From: Celeribacter baekdonensis B30
GTDB lineage: Bacteria > Pseudomonadota > Alphaproteobacteria > Rhodobacterales > Rhodobacteraceae
DNA: 64,000 nucleotides
Direction of reading: 5' to 3'
Assembly (NCBI RefSeq): GCF_000299875.1
Contig: NZ_AMRK01000013.1
Location: forward strand, 1 to 64,000
The position numbers and the translations under genes are program-made. Of this stretch, positions 9,201-18,336 are shown one piece after another (the stretch's first letter is position 1; every line of letters starts with the position of its first letter). The notes beneath the pieces were generated by a model that worked only from the letters and a program-made list of their open reading frames with translations, ran no database searches and was not told where the DNA came from.

Positions 9201-10192
9201 GTCTCGAGCACCTCGGGATTGACGGCGTGGCGCGGCCGCTTGCCAGAAAGAAAGGCGATGATCTCATCGGCGGCCTCGGCTGCAATCTGGCGGCGCACCT
9301 CGCTGACTGCCGATCCGATATGCGGTGTCAGAACCGTTTGGTCACAGGCGAGGAGCGCTGGATGAACTTGCCTTGGCCGATCCGGGCGATGCCAATCCTC
9401 CATCTCGAACGTGTCCGCGGCATAGCCGGCAAGGCGGCCTGTGTTCAGCGCCTCCACGACGGCGGCCTCATCCACCAACGATCCGCGCGCGGGATTGACC
9501 AGATAAGTCCCTTGTTTCATCGCTGCTAGAAAAGATACATTCACGATGTGCTTGGTCTGGTCCGTCAATGGCAGCGCAAGGATGATGAAGTCAGACAGGC
9601 GGGTGAGATCATCGAGCGGAGCGTACTGCGCATCGAGAGCTTTTTCCGTCGTGGGGTCGAGGCGATTTTCGTCGAAGTAGATGCGCCGGCCTCGAAAACC
9701 CGAAAGGAGCCGCATTGTCTCGCGGCCCACTGCACCGCCGCCGATGATGCCCACGGTCGCGCCTTGCAGGCTGCCACCATAAAAATTGGGCCGCCACCCG
9801 GCGAACGTTCCTGACCGTAGATGCGCGTCTCCCGCACGCATGTTCCGTGCGAGCGCAATGCTGAGGCCAATGGCCAACTCGGCCGTCGGCTCGGTCAAAA
9901 GGTTCGGAACATAGGTCAACAGCACCCTGGCATCTGTGCAGGCCCGCTGATCAAGATTATCGAAGCCTTTCAATGCGCCGGCAATAATCTTCAATTTGGG
10001 GCAGGCGTCCAGAAATGGGCGGTCGACGCACTCGGTCATGAAGGCCATCAACGCCGATGCATCCGCGCAAGCCGCACGCAATTCGTCGTCGGCGAGTGGA
10101 TCGCGCCCCTCGCTGGTCACGACATCCCCGTGCGCTGAAAGGCGTGCCAGCGTCTCATCTTCGATCCAGTTGGGCACTACAATTTTGACCAT
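9197..10192 (-). CDS. ptxD: Phosphite (phosphonate) dehydrogenase
   Basis: PtxD oxidises phosphite to phosphate with NAD+, letting cells use phosphite as a phosphorus source. This 331-residue D-2-hydroxyacid dehydrogenase family protein has the PtxD-specific features: MAFM near residue 50, ALKGFDN (the active-site lysine), TAELAIGL, the dinucleotide fold GIIGGGAVGRE, NPARGSLVDEAAV (catalytic arginine), DTFEMEDWHRPDRPR (catalytic glutamate) and TPHIGSAVSEVRR (catalytic histidine and a further arginine). The EMEDW-x-R-x-DRPR string separates PtxD from ordinary glyoxylate or hydroxypyruvate reductases. It is divergent from ptxABC and overlaps ptxE. Confidence 0.93.
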   Translation of the reverse strand: MVKIVVPNWIEDETLARLSAHGDVVTSEGRDPLADDELRAACADASALMAFMTECVDRPFLDACPKLKIIAGALKGFDNLDQRACTDARVLLTYVPNLLTEPTAELAIGLSIALARNMRAGDAHLRSGTFAGWRPNFYGGSLQGATVGIIGGGAVGRETMRLLSGFRGRRIYFDENRLDPTTEKALDAQYAPLDDLTRLSDFIILALPLTDQTKHIVNVSFLAAMKQGTYLVNPARGSLVDEAAVVEALNTGRLAGYAADTFEMEDWHRPDRPRQVHPALLACDQTVLTPHIGSAVSEVRRQIAAEAADEIIAFLSGKRPRHAVNPEVLET

Positions 10193-10314
10193 TATCCAAC
10201 ATCCTTAGCTGCGATTTTCCAATCACTAACAGCAAGGAACATATATCGCAATATGTAATAAAACTGTCATATATATTGCGTATCAAAGATACTAACAGAA
10301 GGAGAATCGGTGCG
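10193..10314. promoter_or_regulatory. Divergent ptxD/ptxA promoter region with repeated AT-rich dyads
   Basis: This 122-base region is much more AT-rich than its neighbours. Two related blocks are visible: CATATATCGCAATATG at about 10239-10254 and CATATATATTGCGTATC at about 10269-10285, with the second repeating the first in part. They are plausible LysR-type (T-N11-A) binding sites for PtxE and lie between the two divergent genes. A strong ribosome-binding site, AGAAGGAGA (10298-10306), sits 8 bases before the ptxA ATG. Confidence 0.55.
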
Positions 10315-11094
10315 ATGGATGGGTCAATGAGTATTATGGGACGTGATATTCTGAGCGTCGACGATGTCGAAGTCGTGTACCCGAACGGCACACGCGCACT
10401 CAATAAGACCACCTGCCAATTCATGGACGGGGAAGTGACCGTCCTTCTTGGTCCGTCGGGCGCCGGTAAGTCTACGCTTCTTCGCACTCTCAACCTGCTG
10501 ACCCAGCCAAGCGCAGGACATATCGTGACATCGGCGGGCCAGCAGTTGAAGTCGCGCCGCGATATCCGGTTTCATCGGCGCGACACCGCCATGATCTTTC
10601 AGCAGCACCAACTGATCGGCCGCCTGAGCGCTCTGCGCAATGTCCTCATGGCGCGTCTCGGTCGCCATTCTGTCTGGAGCAGTTTGGCAGGCTTTTCGCG
10701 CGCCGAGAAACACCTTGCGCTGGAATCTCTCAGCCGCGTGGGCCTCTTTGACAAGGCGCTGACACGCTGTGACAGCCTTTCGGGTGGCCAGCAGCAGCGC
10801 GTCGGCATTGCGCGCGCGCTCACGCAGGAGCCAAAGCTGATCCTCGCGGACGAGCCTATCGCATCGCTCGATCCAGCATCTTCGGACCGGGTGATGAAAA
10901 TCCTCCGCGACGTATGCCGCGAAGACCGAATTCCCGTCATTGTCAGCCTTCACCAACTCGATTTTGCCAAGGCCTATGCCGATCGCATCATCGGTCTCTG
11001 TGATGGTGACATCGTTTTTGACGGACCGCCCTCGGCACTGGATAACGCCGCGCTGTCGCGCATCTACGGCGCGCCGGCCGATACGACCAACTGA
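10315..11094 (+). CDS. ptxA: Phosphite ABC transporter ATP-binding protein
   Basis: This is the ATPase of a PhnC/PtxA-type importer, with Walker [11 protein letters not shown]-loop FQQHQL, signature [15 protein letters not shown], Walker [13 protein letters not shown] and H-loop VSLHQLD. I chose the ATG at 10315 because AGAAGGAGA sits 8 bases upstream; an in-frame TTG at 10276 lies inside the operator region and lacks such a site. ptxB follows after a 23-base gap. With PtxB and PtxC it should import phosphite for PtxD. Confidence 0.9.
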   Translation: MDGSMSIMGRDILSVDDVEVVYPNGTRALNKTTCQFMDGEVTVLLGPSGAGKSTLLRTLNLLTQPSAGHIVTSAGQQLKSRRDIRFHRRDTAMIFQQHQLIGRLSALRNVLMARLGRHSVWSSLAGFSRAEKHLALESLSRVGLFDKALTRCDSLSGGQQQRVGIARALTQEPKLILADEPIASLDPASSDRVMKILRDVCREDRIPVIVSLHQLDFAKAYADRIIGLCDGDIVFDGPPSALDNAALSRIYGAPADTTN

Positions 11095-11117
11095 TCTTTC
11101 AACTCTTGGAGACTGCC

Positions 11118-11993
11118 ATGAAGAATATCGCAACTCTCACCGCCATGCTGCTGGCCTCAACAGCCGCATTCGCAGCAGGCGATTATGATCCGGACACTTT
11201 GCGCGTCGCGCTGCTTCCTGATGAAAACGCCTCGACCGTGATCCAGGATAACAAGCCGCTGGCCGCGTATCTTGAAGAGAAGCTCGGCAAGGATATCGAA
11301 CTGATCGTCACGACCGATTACTCTTCGATGATCGAGGCGATGCGCTTTGGCCGCGTGGATGTCGCGTATTTTGGGCCGGCCTCCTACACCATCGCCAAGG
11401 CCAAGATGGCGGATGGCGATCTGGACATCGAGCCGTTCGCCGCGCGCGTGACGGATGGAAGCACCACCTACCAGTCTGTCCTCATTGCCAATGTCGAAAG
11501 CGGTATCGACTCGATCGACGATATCGAAGGGTCGGGCATCGATGTGGCTTTTGGCGATCAGGCATCCACCTCGAGCCACTTCGCGCCGAAATACACGATG
11601 ATGCTCGAAGGCGTGACGGAGGGCGATGACTATACCCAGAACTTCACGGGCGCGCACGACGCGGTGGCGCGCAACGTCGAGCTGGGCAATGCCGCTGTCG
11701 GCGGTCTGAGCCGTCCGATCTACGAGAGCCTGCTGGCCAAGGGGTCGGTTGATGCATCGAAGCTGATTGTCATCGGTTACTCCGCCGATATCCCACAATA
11801 TCCTTGGGTTATGCGCACCGACATGACCGAGGCGCTTGAAGACTCAATCAAGGACGCCTTCCTGACGCTGGAGCCAGGGACCGACGCGGGCGATGCAGTC
11901 CTGACGCCGTTCAAGGCCGACGGGTTCGCAGCAATCACGGATGCCGACTACGACATCATCCGTGACATCCGCAAGAACCTGCAAGCCGACTGA
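11118..11993 (+). CDS. ptxB: Phosphite ABC transporter periplasmic binding protein
   Basis: The protein begins with a signal peptide (MKNIATLTAMLLASTAAFAA) and continues as a PhnD/PtxB-type solute-binding protein. The ligand-contact segments DYSSMIEAMRFGRVDVAYFGPASY and the serine/threonine-rich DQASTSSHF are typical of phosphite, hypophosphite and phosphonate binders. The ATG at 11118 follows TTGGAGA at a suitable distance. It lies between ptxA and ptxC, so the ligand is inferred to be phosphite from the neighbouring ptxD. Confidence 0.88.
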   Translation: MKNIATLTAMLLASTAAFAAGDYDPDTLRVALLPDENASTVIQDNKPLAAYLEEKLGKDIELIVTTDYSSMIEAMRFGRVDVAYFGPASYTIAKAKMADGDLDIEPFAARVTDGSTTYQSVLIANVESGIDSIDDIEGSGIDVAFGDQASTSSHFAPKYTMMLEGVTEGDDYTQNFTGAHDAVARNVELGNAAVGGLSRPIYESLLAKGSVDASKLIVIGYSADIPQYPWVMRTDMTEALEDSIKDAFLTLEPGTDAGDAVLTPFKADGFAAITDADYDIIRDIRKNLQAD

Positions 11994-12017
11994 GAATGCC
12001 CGAACTAGGAGACCGCC

Positions 12018-12842
12018 ATGACCCGCCTCTTGACTGCCCAGCCTGCGCTGACCAACGCTGAAGATGTGCTGGCCGAGGACAGCAAGGGGCGGCGAAAGCT
12101 GCTCCTTCAAATCGCCGTAGTCGCCGCGATCGTCATTGTATCGCTATGGATGACCGGGATGCTAGATCGGAGCCGGTTGACCAGCGGCTTGCCGGCTATC
12201 GGTATCCTCGGCACTGAGATGTTCCCGCCGGATTTCGGCCGTTGGCGCGACTGGGTAGGACCCCTTGTCGAGACGCTGGCTATGTCTATCGCCGGCACGG
12301 CGCTGGCGGTCGCTCTCTCTTTGCCACTGGGCTTCTTGGCCGCACGGAACACATCGCCCAACAAGGTTATCTACCAAGTCTCGCGGGTCGTCCTGAATAC
12401 GCTTCGCTCGATCCCAGAATTGATCATGGGTATAATTTTCGTTGCAGCTGTAGGGTTTGGCATGTTGCCTGGTGTTTTGGCCCTTGGCCTCCATTCGGTT
12501 GGAATGGTCGGAAAATTCTTTGCGGAGGCCATCGAGCACGCGCATCCTGCACCGATTGAAGCGACCGAGGCGTCAGGAGCCACGTCAATGCAAGTCATCC
12601 TGCATGGCGTCCTGCCTCAAGTCTTTCCGCAATTCGCAGATGTGAGCATGTATCGCTGGGAATATAATTTTCGAGCCTCGACCGTCATGGGTATGGTTGG
12701 TGCAGGCGGTATCGGCACTGAGCTCGTCGGCTCGCTCCGCCTTCTGGACTACCCACAGGTGTCAGCGGTTTTGCTGGTCATCCTCGCCTGTGTGACCGTT
12801 GTGGATATACTCAGCAATATGCTCCGTGCGAAGTTCCGGTGA
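12018..12842 (+). CDS. ptxC: Phosphite ABC transporter permease
   Basis: This 274-residue inner-membrane permease of the PhnE/PtxC type has about six hydrophobic segments and the cytoplasmic EAA loop (EATEASGATSMQVILHGVLPQVFPQF) that contacts PtxA. AGGAGA is 6 bases before the ATG. It is the last gene of ptxABC. A hairpin 16 bases after its stop is a likely operon end. Confidence 0.9.
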   Translation: MTRLLTAQPALTNAEDVLAEDSKGRRKLLLQIAVVAAIVIVSLWMTGMLDRSRLTSGLPAIGILGTEMFPPDFGRWRDWVGPLVETLAMSIAGTALAVALSLPLGFLAARNTSPNKVIYQVSRVVLNTLRSIPELIMGIIFVAAVGFGMLPGVLALGLHSVGMVGKFFAEAIEHAHPAPIEATEASGATSMQVILHGVLPQVFPQFADVSMYRWEYNFRASTVMGMVGAGGIGTELVGSLRLLDYPQVSAVLLVILACVTVVDILSNMLRAKFR

Positions 12843-12857
12843 TTTAAGCAGATGCCA

Positions 12858-12889
12858 AGGTGATTTGCTCGAACAATGAGCCATCACCT
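12858..12889 (+). terminator. Hairpin after ptxC
   Basis: The arms AGGTGAT (12858-12864) and ATCACCT (12883-12889) enclose a second stem GCTC/GAGC around the loop GAACAAT. A short T-rich run (GTTTTCTTT) follows about 20 bases later rather than immediately, so it may be an imperfect intrinsic terminator for ptxABC. Confidence 0.5.
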
Positions 12890-12969
12890 CAACGGTTCAG
12901 TTTTCTTTCATGCCAGCTTGTTGCATGGGTCAAAATATGGGTGCAGGCGCCCCTTTCCCCGAACGACTA

Positions 12970-13855
12970 TGCGGCACGTTTGAAGACCGCATGACCGAGG
13001 CGGGTCATGCGGTTGAGGGTCTTTGTGGCGCCCGATCTGGGCTTCGACGAGGGCTCTGCGATTGTATCCCGTTGCTGACTACCCTGCCATTCGGCCATGC
13101 TCGGCGATATGCTCTATGTGAGCGTTGCGCCCATCGCGTAGGCCGGGAACAGCGGTAATTAGTGGCGGGATGGTGATCTCGACATCGGGTCAGAACTTTT
13201 GGGTCAAGCAATCGGAAACTACGGTGCCATCATAAGCGGCGTCCGCCAGAACGCGGGTCACCTAGCTTGCGATCCCCACGATGAGGTCGGGCAAGGCGGT
13301 TTCGTCGCCGATCTGGTCTGTGGTCAACAGTGAGGCGACGATCTCACCGCTGTCCGGGTCATACCCGATGTGCAGTTGACGCCAGGATTTGCGGGTCTTT
13401 CACGTGCCATGCTTTTCGTCCTGCCAGCCCGAACCGCGATGGATCTTCAGGCCTGTGCTATCCACGATCAGCGTGGTGGGGCCACTGGATTGTGGCCTTT
13501 CGTCCACGACCGAGAGGTCAATCGCCCGCCGCGATAAGGTCGAGAAGTCTGGAACCGGCAACTCCACGCCCATCAGTCCAAGTAGCGACCGGACGAACTC
13601 TTGGGTCTGATGCAACGGCTGGTGAAAGATCAGCCCCCGCGTCAGACACGTCTCAATCGCGAAGTCCGAATATTTTGGCTGACCACCGCGACCCTTTCGC
13701 TTCGGCGCTGACCATCGCCCGGCAGCCCCGGCCTCAAGCCAGATCGTAACGTCTCCGCGACGGCGCAGAGCCTCGTTGAAATCCGACCAGTTCGTCACCG
13801 TGTATTTCGCCTTGGAAAACTTATCGCGTCGACCAGCGTTGAATATATGCGGCAT
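12970..13855 (-). pseudogene. IS5-family transposase pseudogene
   Basis: Read leftward from 13855, the frame encodes an IS5-type DDE transposase N-terminus (MPHIFNAGRRDKFSKAKYTV, then LIFHQPLHQTQEFVRSLLGLM and LIVDSTGLKIH with the first catalytic aspartate). It then meets an in-frame TGA (KHGT-stop-KTRKSWRQLHIGYD) at about 13400. Further downstream VTRVLADAAYDGT is readable, followed by another stop (LTQKF-stop-PDVEIT) and a change of frame. Several lesions make it inactive. No terminal repeats were identified with confidence. Confidence 0.75.
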
Positions 13856-13922
13856 AGGGCGCTACCTTGAGGATATCAGAACCGGCGTCTTCGCCAAAAT
13901 CCGCGACCCATGCAACAAGCTG

Positions 13923-14738
13923 TCAAATCACCACACCAAGATCACTCAGCGCGCGAAATCCCTTCGGAATGTCCGCATTATCACGCAGTTCCAGCACGAG
14001 GTGCGGGTCGCTTTCGCAAGCAGCCAAGGCACGGAAGACAGCTGTCCATTCGATTTCCCCTTCCCCCGGGGCCCAGTGGCGGTCGGCATGGCCATCGACG
14101 TCTTGCAGGTGGACATGGGCAAGCTGCGCACCGGCATCAGTGATAAAGTCAGCGACGGGTGGGGCGCCAGACATGCGACGGGCTAACTGAGCGTGCCCGG
14201 TGTCGATGGAAAGTGCGATTGCTTGTGAGCCAAAGCCATCCACCATCGCGCGACGTGTTTCTGGGCGAACGTCCTGAATGTTTTCGATCACAAGAGTGAT
14301 GCCCATGTTTTCGGCTGCGCGCACGACGGGGTCTAGAATTTGATGGATGCGGCCAATCTTGCTTTCGGCGTAGCCCGGAAAGCTGAAGAAGTTGTTCTGA
14401 TACCAAGCCGTGTAAGGGGAATGCAGGACCATCTGGCGCGCGCCGATCCGATCCGCGGCCTCGAGAGCTTTGAGGAACCGCGCAGTAATGATCGGGCGCA
14501 GTTCCGAGTCTTTGTTGTCGATATCCAGACCTTCAAAGGGCCCATGAATGCCAAGGCGTCCAGTATGCCCATCAAGCGCCGTCTTGGCGGCGGCAATGCG
14601 ATCGTCGAATCCGGTGGTTAGCGCGACATGGGACATGAAATCCTGTAGTTCGATATCGCGGGCGGCATCAAACAGCCAATCGCGGTGGTCTGCAATCTCA
14701 GATGTTTTCAGGCAGGCGCCTATTTTGAGCGGGGTCAT
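13923..14738 (-). CDS. Sugar phosphate isomerase/epimerase family protein
   Basis: This 271-residue protein has the TIM-barrel layout of the xylose-isomerase-like/AP-endonuclease-2 superfamily, with probable metal ligands in VLHSPY, VIENIQD, LSIDTGHAQ and HVHLQDVDGHADRHW. I place the start at the ATG at 14736-14738 (MTPLKIGACLKTSEI); the frame further upstream only overlaps the neighbouring gene. It overlaps by 41 bases the 3' end of a truncated MFS transporter gene, suggesting a former transporter-enzyme operon whose front was removed. Substrate unknown. Confidence 0.7.
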   Translation of the reverse strand: MTPLKIGACLKTSEIADHRDWLFDAARDIELQDFMSHVALTTGFDDRIAAAKTALDGHTGRLGIHGPFEGLDIDNKDSELRPIITARFLKALEAADRIGARQMVLHSPYTAWYQNNFFSFPGYAESKIGRIHQILDPVVRAAENMGITLVIENIQDVRPETRRAMVDGFGSQAIALSIDTGHAQLARRMSGAPPVADFITDAGAQLAHVHLQDVDGHADRHWAPGEGEIEWTAVFRALAACESDPHLVLELRDNADIPKGFRALSDLGVVI

Positions 14739-15182
14739 GTCTGTGGGTCCTTGGGTCGGGAATAAACATATAGGTAGCGATGGCACAGCAAAGACACAGG
14801 GCCATGACAGCAAAAGACCACCAGCCGCCGTAGGTTTGTGTGGTCCATGCAAAAGCAAAAGGGGCGGAGGCGTTGATCCCCATTTGCACGAAGGAGATCC
14901 ACCCCAGTCGTGCACCGTAACCTTTGGTACCGAATAGCGCCAAAGGCAGGGTACCGCGCGCGATGGTTTTGATCCCGTCGCCCATTCCGTAAAGTGCGGC
15001 CGCAAGCAGTAGTCCAGTTAACGTAAATCCGAAGATCAACAGGACGACAAAGCCAGAAAACATCAGGCCGAGGCTAAGCGCATAGGTCACCAATGGGTAC
15101 ATGCTGCGACTGACCAACATCTCAAAAAACCGGCCCACGGTTTTGAACGGGCCGATGACGGCACCGGCGAAGGCTGCCGTAT
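14698..15182 (-). pseudogene. MFS transporter, C-terminal remnant
   Basis: About 160 residues of a major facilitator C-terminal half remain, with four or five hydrophobic segments and the loop GDGIKTIARGTLPLALFGTKGYGARLGW. The upstream part stops exactly where the inverted repeat of the Tn3-family element begins (15183), so the transposon or a later deletion removed the N-terminal half. It is probably a relic of an operon with the isomerase gene. Confidence 0.75.
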
Positions 15183-15220
15183 GGGGCCCTATCGGAAGGT
15201 CTCTTCGTAGAACCACGCTA
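15183..15220 (+). repeat. Left terminal inverted repeat of the Tn3-family element
   Basis: The repeat begins GGGGCCCTATCGGAAGG and ends in ACCACGCTA, matching the right end with three interior or terminal differences. It abuts the MFS remnant. Confidence 0.8.
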
Positions 15221-15244
15221 ATGTGGAACATTGCGTGAACATAC

Positions 15245-18196
15245 TCACGTTCCCCAATCTCTAGATGGCCTGATGTTCAGTGGCCGCGCAATTTTGCGCT
15301 CTGCGGCCCCGGAATGCCAGTCGAAGTCACCGGAGAGGATGACGTGGTCCCATCCGAGAGGCGACGTGCGCGCAAGCAGCTTGGCGTCGTAGAGCGGACT
15401 GGTCTGTGCAAGATGGTTTGCTGCCTTGTCCATGTAGATCGTGTTCCAAAACGTGATGGCGGCGATGACGAGGTTGAGCGCCATGGCCCGTTTTTGTTGG
15501 GCCGCGTCGGAGCGATCATGAATGCGCCCTTGTGAGTGGGCGAAGACGGCCCGCGCTAGCGAGTGTCGGGCTTCACCCTTGTTGAGGCCAGCGTGGCATT
15601 CCATGCGTAGGTCGGCGTTCTCGATCCATTCGAGCATGAAGAGTGTGCGCTCGATCCTGCCGATTTCACCCAGGGCGAGATACAGCCGGTTTTGCTGGCG
15701 ATACGCCCCAAGCTTGCGCAGGATTTCAGACGGTTTGAGAGACTTGTCGCGGATGCTGGCCGCGAGCCGCATGATATCACCCCAATGCTGCCGGATCACC
15801 TCTTCGTTGATTGGCCTCCCAATGAGGGATGAGAGGGTGGGCCACGCCTTCGCGCTTCCGAAGCATCCCAGCCGCCGGTCGGGAAAGTCGCGCAGGCGCG
15901 GGGCAAAGGTCATCCCCAAGAGATGGAACAGGGCGAAGACGTGGTCCGACACGCCGCCTGTATCTGTGTAATGCACGAGCGGGTCGAAGCTGGCCGGGTT
16001 GGTCAAGAGACCATCAAGCACGAAAGGAGCTTCGCCTGCCGTCGCCCCGATGACGCTGGAATGGAACGAGCCGTATTGGCCTGACAGGAAGGAGTAGATT
16101 TTCAGGCCCGGATCAGGCCCGTACTTCGCGTTGATGAGCCCGCTGCCGCGATTGGCGGCAAAGAACTGGCCGTCCGATGAGCTGTGCTCCGCCGCGCCCC
16201 AGTGCTGCGCAAAGGGCAAACTATGATGGGCGTCGACGATACGACCCAAGGCATCCGCGAATGTTTCCGGCCGAAGGTACCATGTTTGCGCCCAGGTCAG
16301 CTGCGCGTGGCTGACACGCGATGAGGCATGGGCCATCCGCTCCAGTCCGAGATTGGTGGCCCCGGCCAGGATCGTGGCCAGAACGGCGGCTGGCTCATCG
16401 TGCTGCTTGCCAGACCGCAGATCGGTGAAGGCATCAAGGAACCCGGTCCGCGCGTTCACCTCCCAGAGCAACTCTGTGATGCGGATGCGGGGCATCACGG
16501 CATCAATCGCCCGTTCCAGGCGTACGGCGGCGGGCGGTGTGATCGCGTCATGTGGCGTAATCTTCAACCGCCCACGTTCAATGCGGACACCAGAAAGTGC
16601 ATTGCGCTTCAGGGCGCGCTCAACCTGGTCAAAGCGTTTCGCCATCGTTGCCCGCCGGTCAGATAGCCATGCGTCCGGATCGGTTTCGAAGCCCGCATCC
16701 CGCATGATGGTTTCGGCTTTGTCCCGTGGCTTCAGGTAGCTGTCGAACCGGCGATATTCACGGCTGCCGTCGACCCAGACATCTCCGGCGCGAAGGCGCT
16801 CGCGCAAGGTAGACACAACGGCGGTCTCGTACACACGCCGTTGTGGCTTACCGTCCTGGACGATCAGCGACGGCCAATGCTTGGCTGCGAAGGGCATGGG
16901 CGGATCATCGGGCAACTTGCGTTTACCGGTGCGGTTCTGGTCGCGCAGCAAGGCGATTGCGTCCTTGAGGTCATCCCCTGCATCGGTGGCGTTGAACTCG
17001 AAAGCCTCAAGGAAGGTAGGAGCAAACTTGCGCATATAGGCATAGCGCTCAGCCGCCAGAGCGAGTGGGTCACTGGTTGCCAACTCCCCGAAGTCGGCGA
17101 TTTCGTCACGCTTGCCCAGAAGAGTCTCCCACCCGACATCCGCATCCAACGCAGCAAAGGGATCTTGGTCCAGATCTTGTGCGCGGGCCATGGCATCAAT
17201 GGACGCGCCGAAGAGCTGCATCAGTTTGCCAACCCGGGTCTTGCCCATGCGCCAGACCTCCTCCTGGCGATTGCGGGAGCGTGAGAAGAGCTGGCCGGTC
17301 AGACGCTCGAACATGGCGATGGTCGCGTCGGTGATCGTGATGGATAAATCCGCCATCTGCGCCGCGAGCGTTGCGATCCGTCGCCGTTCGCCAAAATCGT
17401 TCAGCAAGCTCACAGGGGCCACCGCGCCCTCGCGCGCGAACTTGAGCAACCGGTCAGGGTGGAGGCCGTGCCCAAGGTTTGGCGGCAAATCCAACGATCG
17501 CAGATAGTTCAAGCGATCCAGAAGCGCGGTCATGCTGGCTGGACTGGTCGAATGCGGATAGCCACGCAACCACGTGAGACGCGTTTGCCCAAGAGACGGA
17601 TCGTTCACCAAGAGAGCCTGCAACTGGTCACGTTGCTCCAGTGACAGAACATCGAACAACGCAGCGGCAGCCTCACGCCGGGCGCGAGCCCGCCCCTTCA
17701 GGGCAAGGCGCTCAAGCGTATCCACGCTCGGTAGCACCAGATGTTGCTTGCGCAGCTCCGCAACCAGCGTCTCAACAATCTTCATGCCATGATCCGTCGC
17801 AAAAGCCGCCGTCGTGGCGATATCCTCCGCCTGCTGCACATGTTCAGGTCCGAAAGGGGCCAATCCCAAATGGCGCATCGCAAGGGCATGGTGCTCATGA
17901 CGCGTATTTCGCCTGGCGGCGTAGTCGTCGAGAGTACACCCGCTGATCTGAAGTTGTTCTGCAAGCCACGCGATCAGTTCGGCGGGCGGCATCGTGTCTT
18001 GGCCCCACCCAAGGCCGGGATAACGCAGCAAAGAAATATGTACTGCAAGACCAAGATGGTTTTCGGCGCGGCGACGGGTTCGGATCAGATCAACGTCATC
18101 CCCGCTTAGCAGATAGCGACGGACCAAGGCTTCGTAATCTGTAGGCACCCCGAAGAGGTCCGCACGCGCGCGGGATGAAAGTAGTCGACGGGCCAT
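15245..18196 (-). CDS. tnpA: Tn3-family transposase, intact
   Basis: This full-length (983-residue) Tn3 transposase has the N-terminal DUF4158-type region (RARADLFGVPTDYEALVRRYLL) and the catalytic DDE_Tnp_Tn3 domain, including SSDGQFFAANRGSGLINAKYG, DTGGVSDHVFALFHLLG and GLNKGEARHSLARAV. It catalyses replicative transposition at the terminal repeats. It is unrelated at close range to the truncated copy at 2245 and is divergent from the resolvase. Nothing in the frame suggests inactivation. Confidence 0.93.
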   Translation of the reverse strand: MARRLLSSRARADLFGVPTDYEALVRRYLLSGDDVDLIRTRRRAENHLGLAVHISLLRYPGLGWGQDTMPPAELIAWLAEQLQISGCTLDDYAARRNTRHEHHALAMRHLGLAPFGPEHVQQAEDIATTAAFATDHGMKIVETLVAELRKQHLVLPSVDTLERLALKGRARARREAAAALFDVLSLEQRDQLQALLVNDPSLGQTRLTWLRGYPHSTSPASMTALLDRLNYLRSLDLPPNLGHGLHPDRLLKFAREGAVAPVSLLNDFGERRRIATLAAQMADLSITITDATIAMFERLTGQLFSRSRNRQEEVWRMGKTRVGKLMQLFGASIDAMARAQDLDQDPFAALDADVGWETLLGKRDEIADFGELATSDPLALAAERYAYMRKFAPTFLEAFEFNATDAGDDLKDAIALLRDQNRTGKRKLPDDPPMPFAAKHWPSLIVQDGKPQRRVYETAVVSTLRERLRAGDVWVDGSREYRRFDSYLKPRDKAETIMRDAGFETDPDAWLSDRRATMAKRFDQVERALKRNALSGVRIERGRLKITPHDAITPPAAVRLERAIDAVMPRIRITELLWEVNARTGFLDAFTDLRSGKQHDEPAAVLATILAGATNLGLERMAHASSRVSHAQLTWAQTWYLRPETFADALGRIVDAHHSLPFAQHWGAAEHSSSDGQFFAANRGSGLINAKYGPDPGLKIYSFLSGQYGSFHSSVIGATAGEAPFVLDGLLTNPASFDPLVHYTDTGGVSDHVFALFHLLGMTFAPRLRDFPDRRLGCFGSAKAWPTLSSLIGRPINEEVIRQHWGDIMRLAASIRDKSLKPSEILRKLGAYRQQNRLYLALGEIGRIERTLFMLEWIENADLRMECHAGLNKGEARHSLARAVFAHSQGRIHDRSDAAQQKRAMALNLVIAAITFWNTIYMDKAANHLAQTSPLYDAKLLARTSPLGWDHVILSGDFDWHSGAAERKIARPLNIRPSRDWGT

Positions 18197-18336
18197 CAGG
18201 TGTCCTCAAAACGGTGTTGCAAGTTTGAAGACGTCGAATATTATAGAGACTGATAAAAAGACAGATATGATGCGAAAATCCACGCTCCCGGCAACCACTG
18301 GAAATCAAGCCCTAAAACGGCCGTTTTGGAGACACA
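18197..18336. promoter_or_regulatory. res site and divergent tnpA/tnpR promoter region
   Basis: This AT-rich 140-base interval between divergent tnpA and tnpR is where Tn3 elements place the res recombination site. A perfect palindrome, AAAACGGCCGTTTT, lies at 18314-18327, ten bases before the tnpR start, and is a good candidate for a resolvase-binding subsite that also represses tnpR. The crossover subsite was not located with certainty. Confidence 0.55.
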
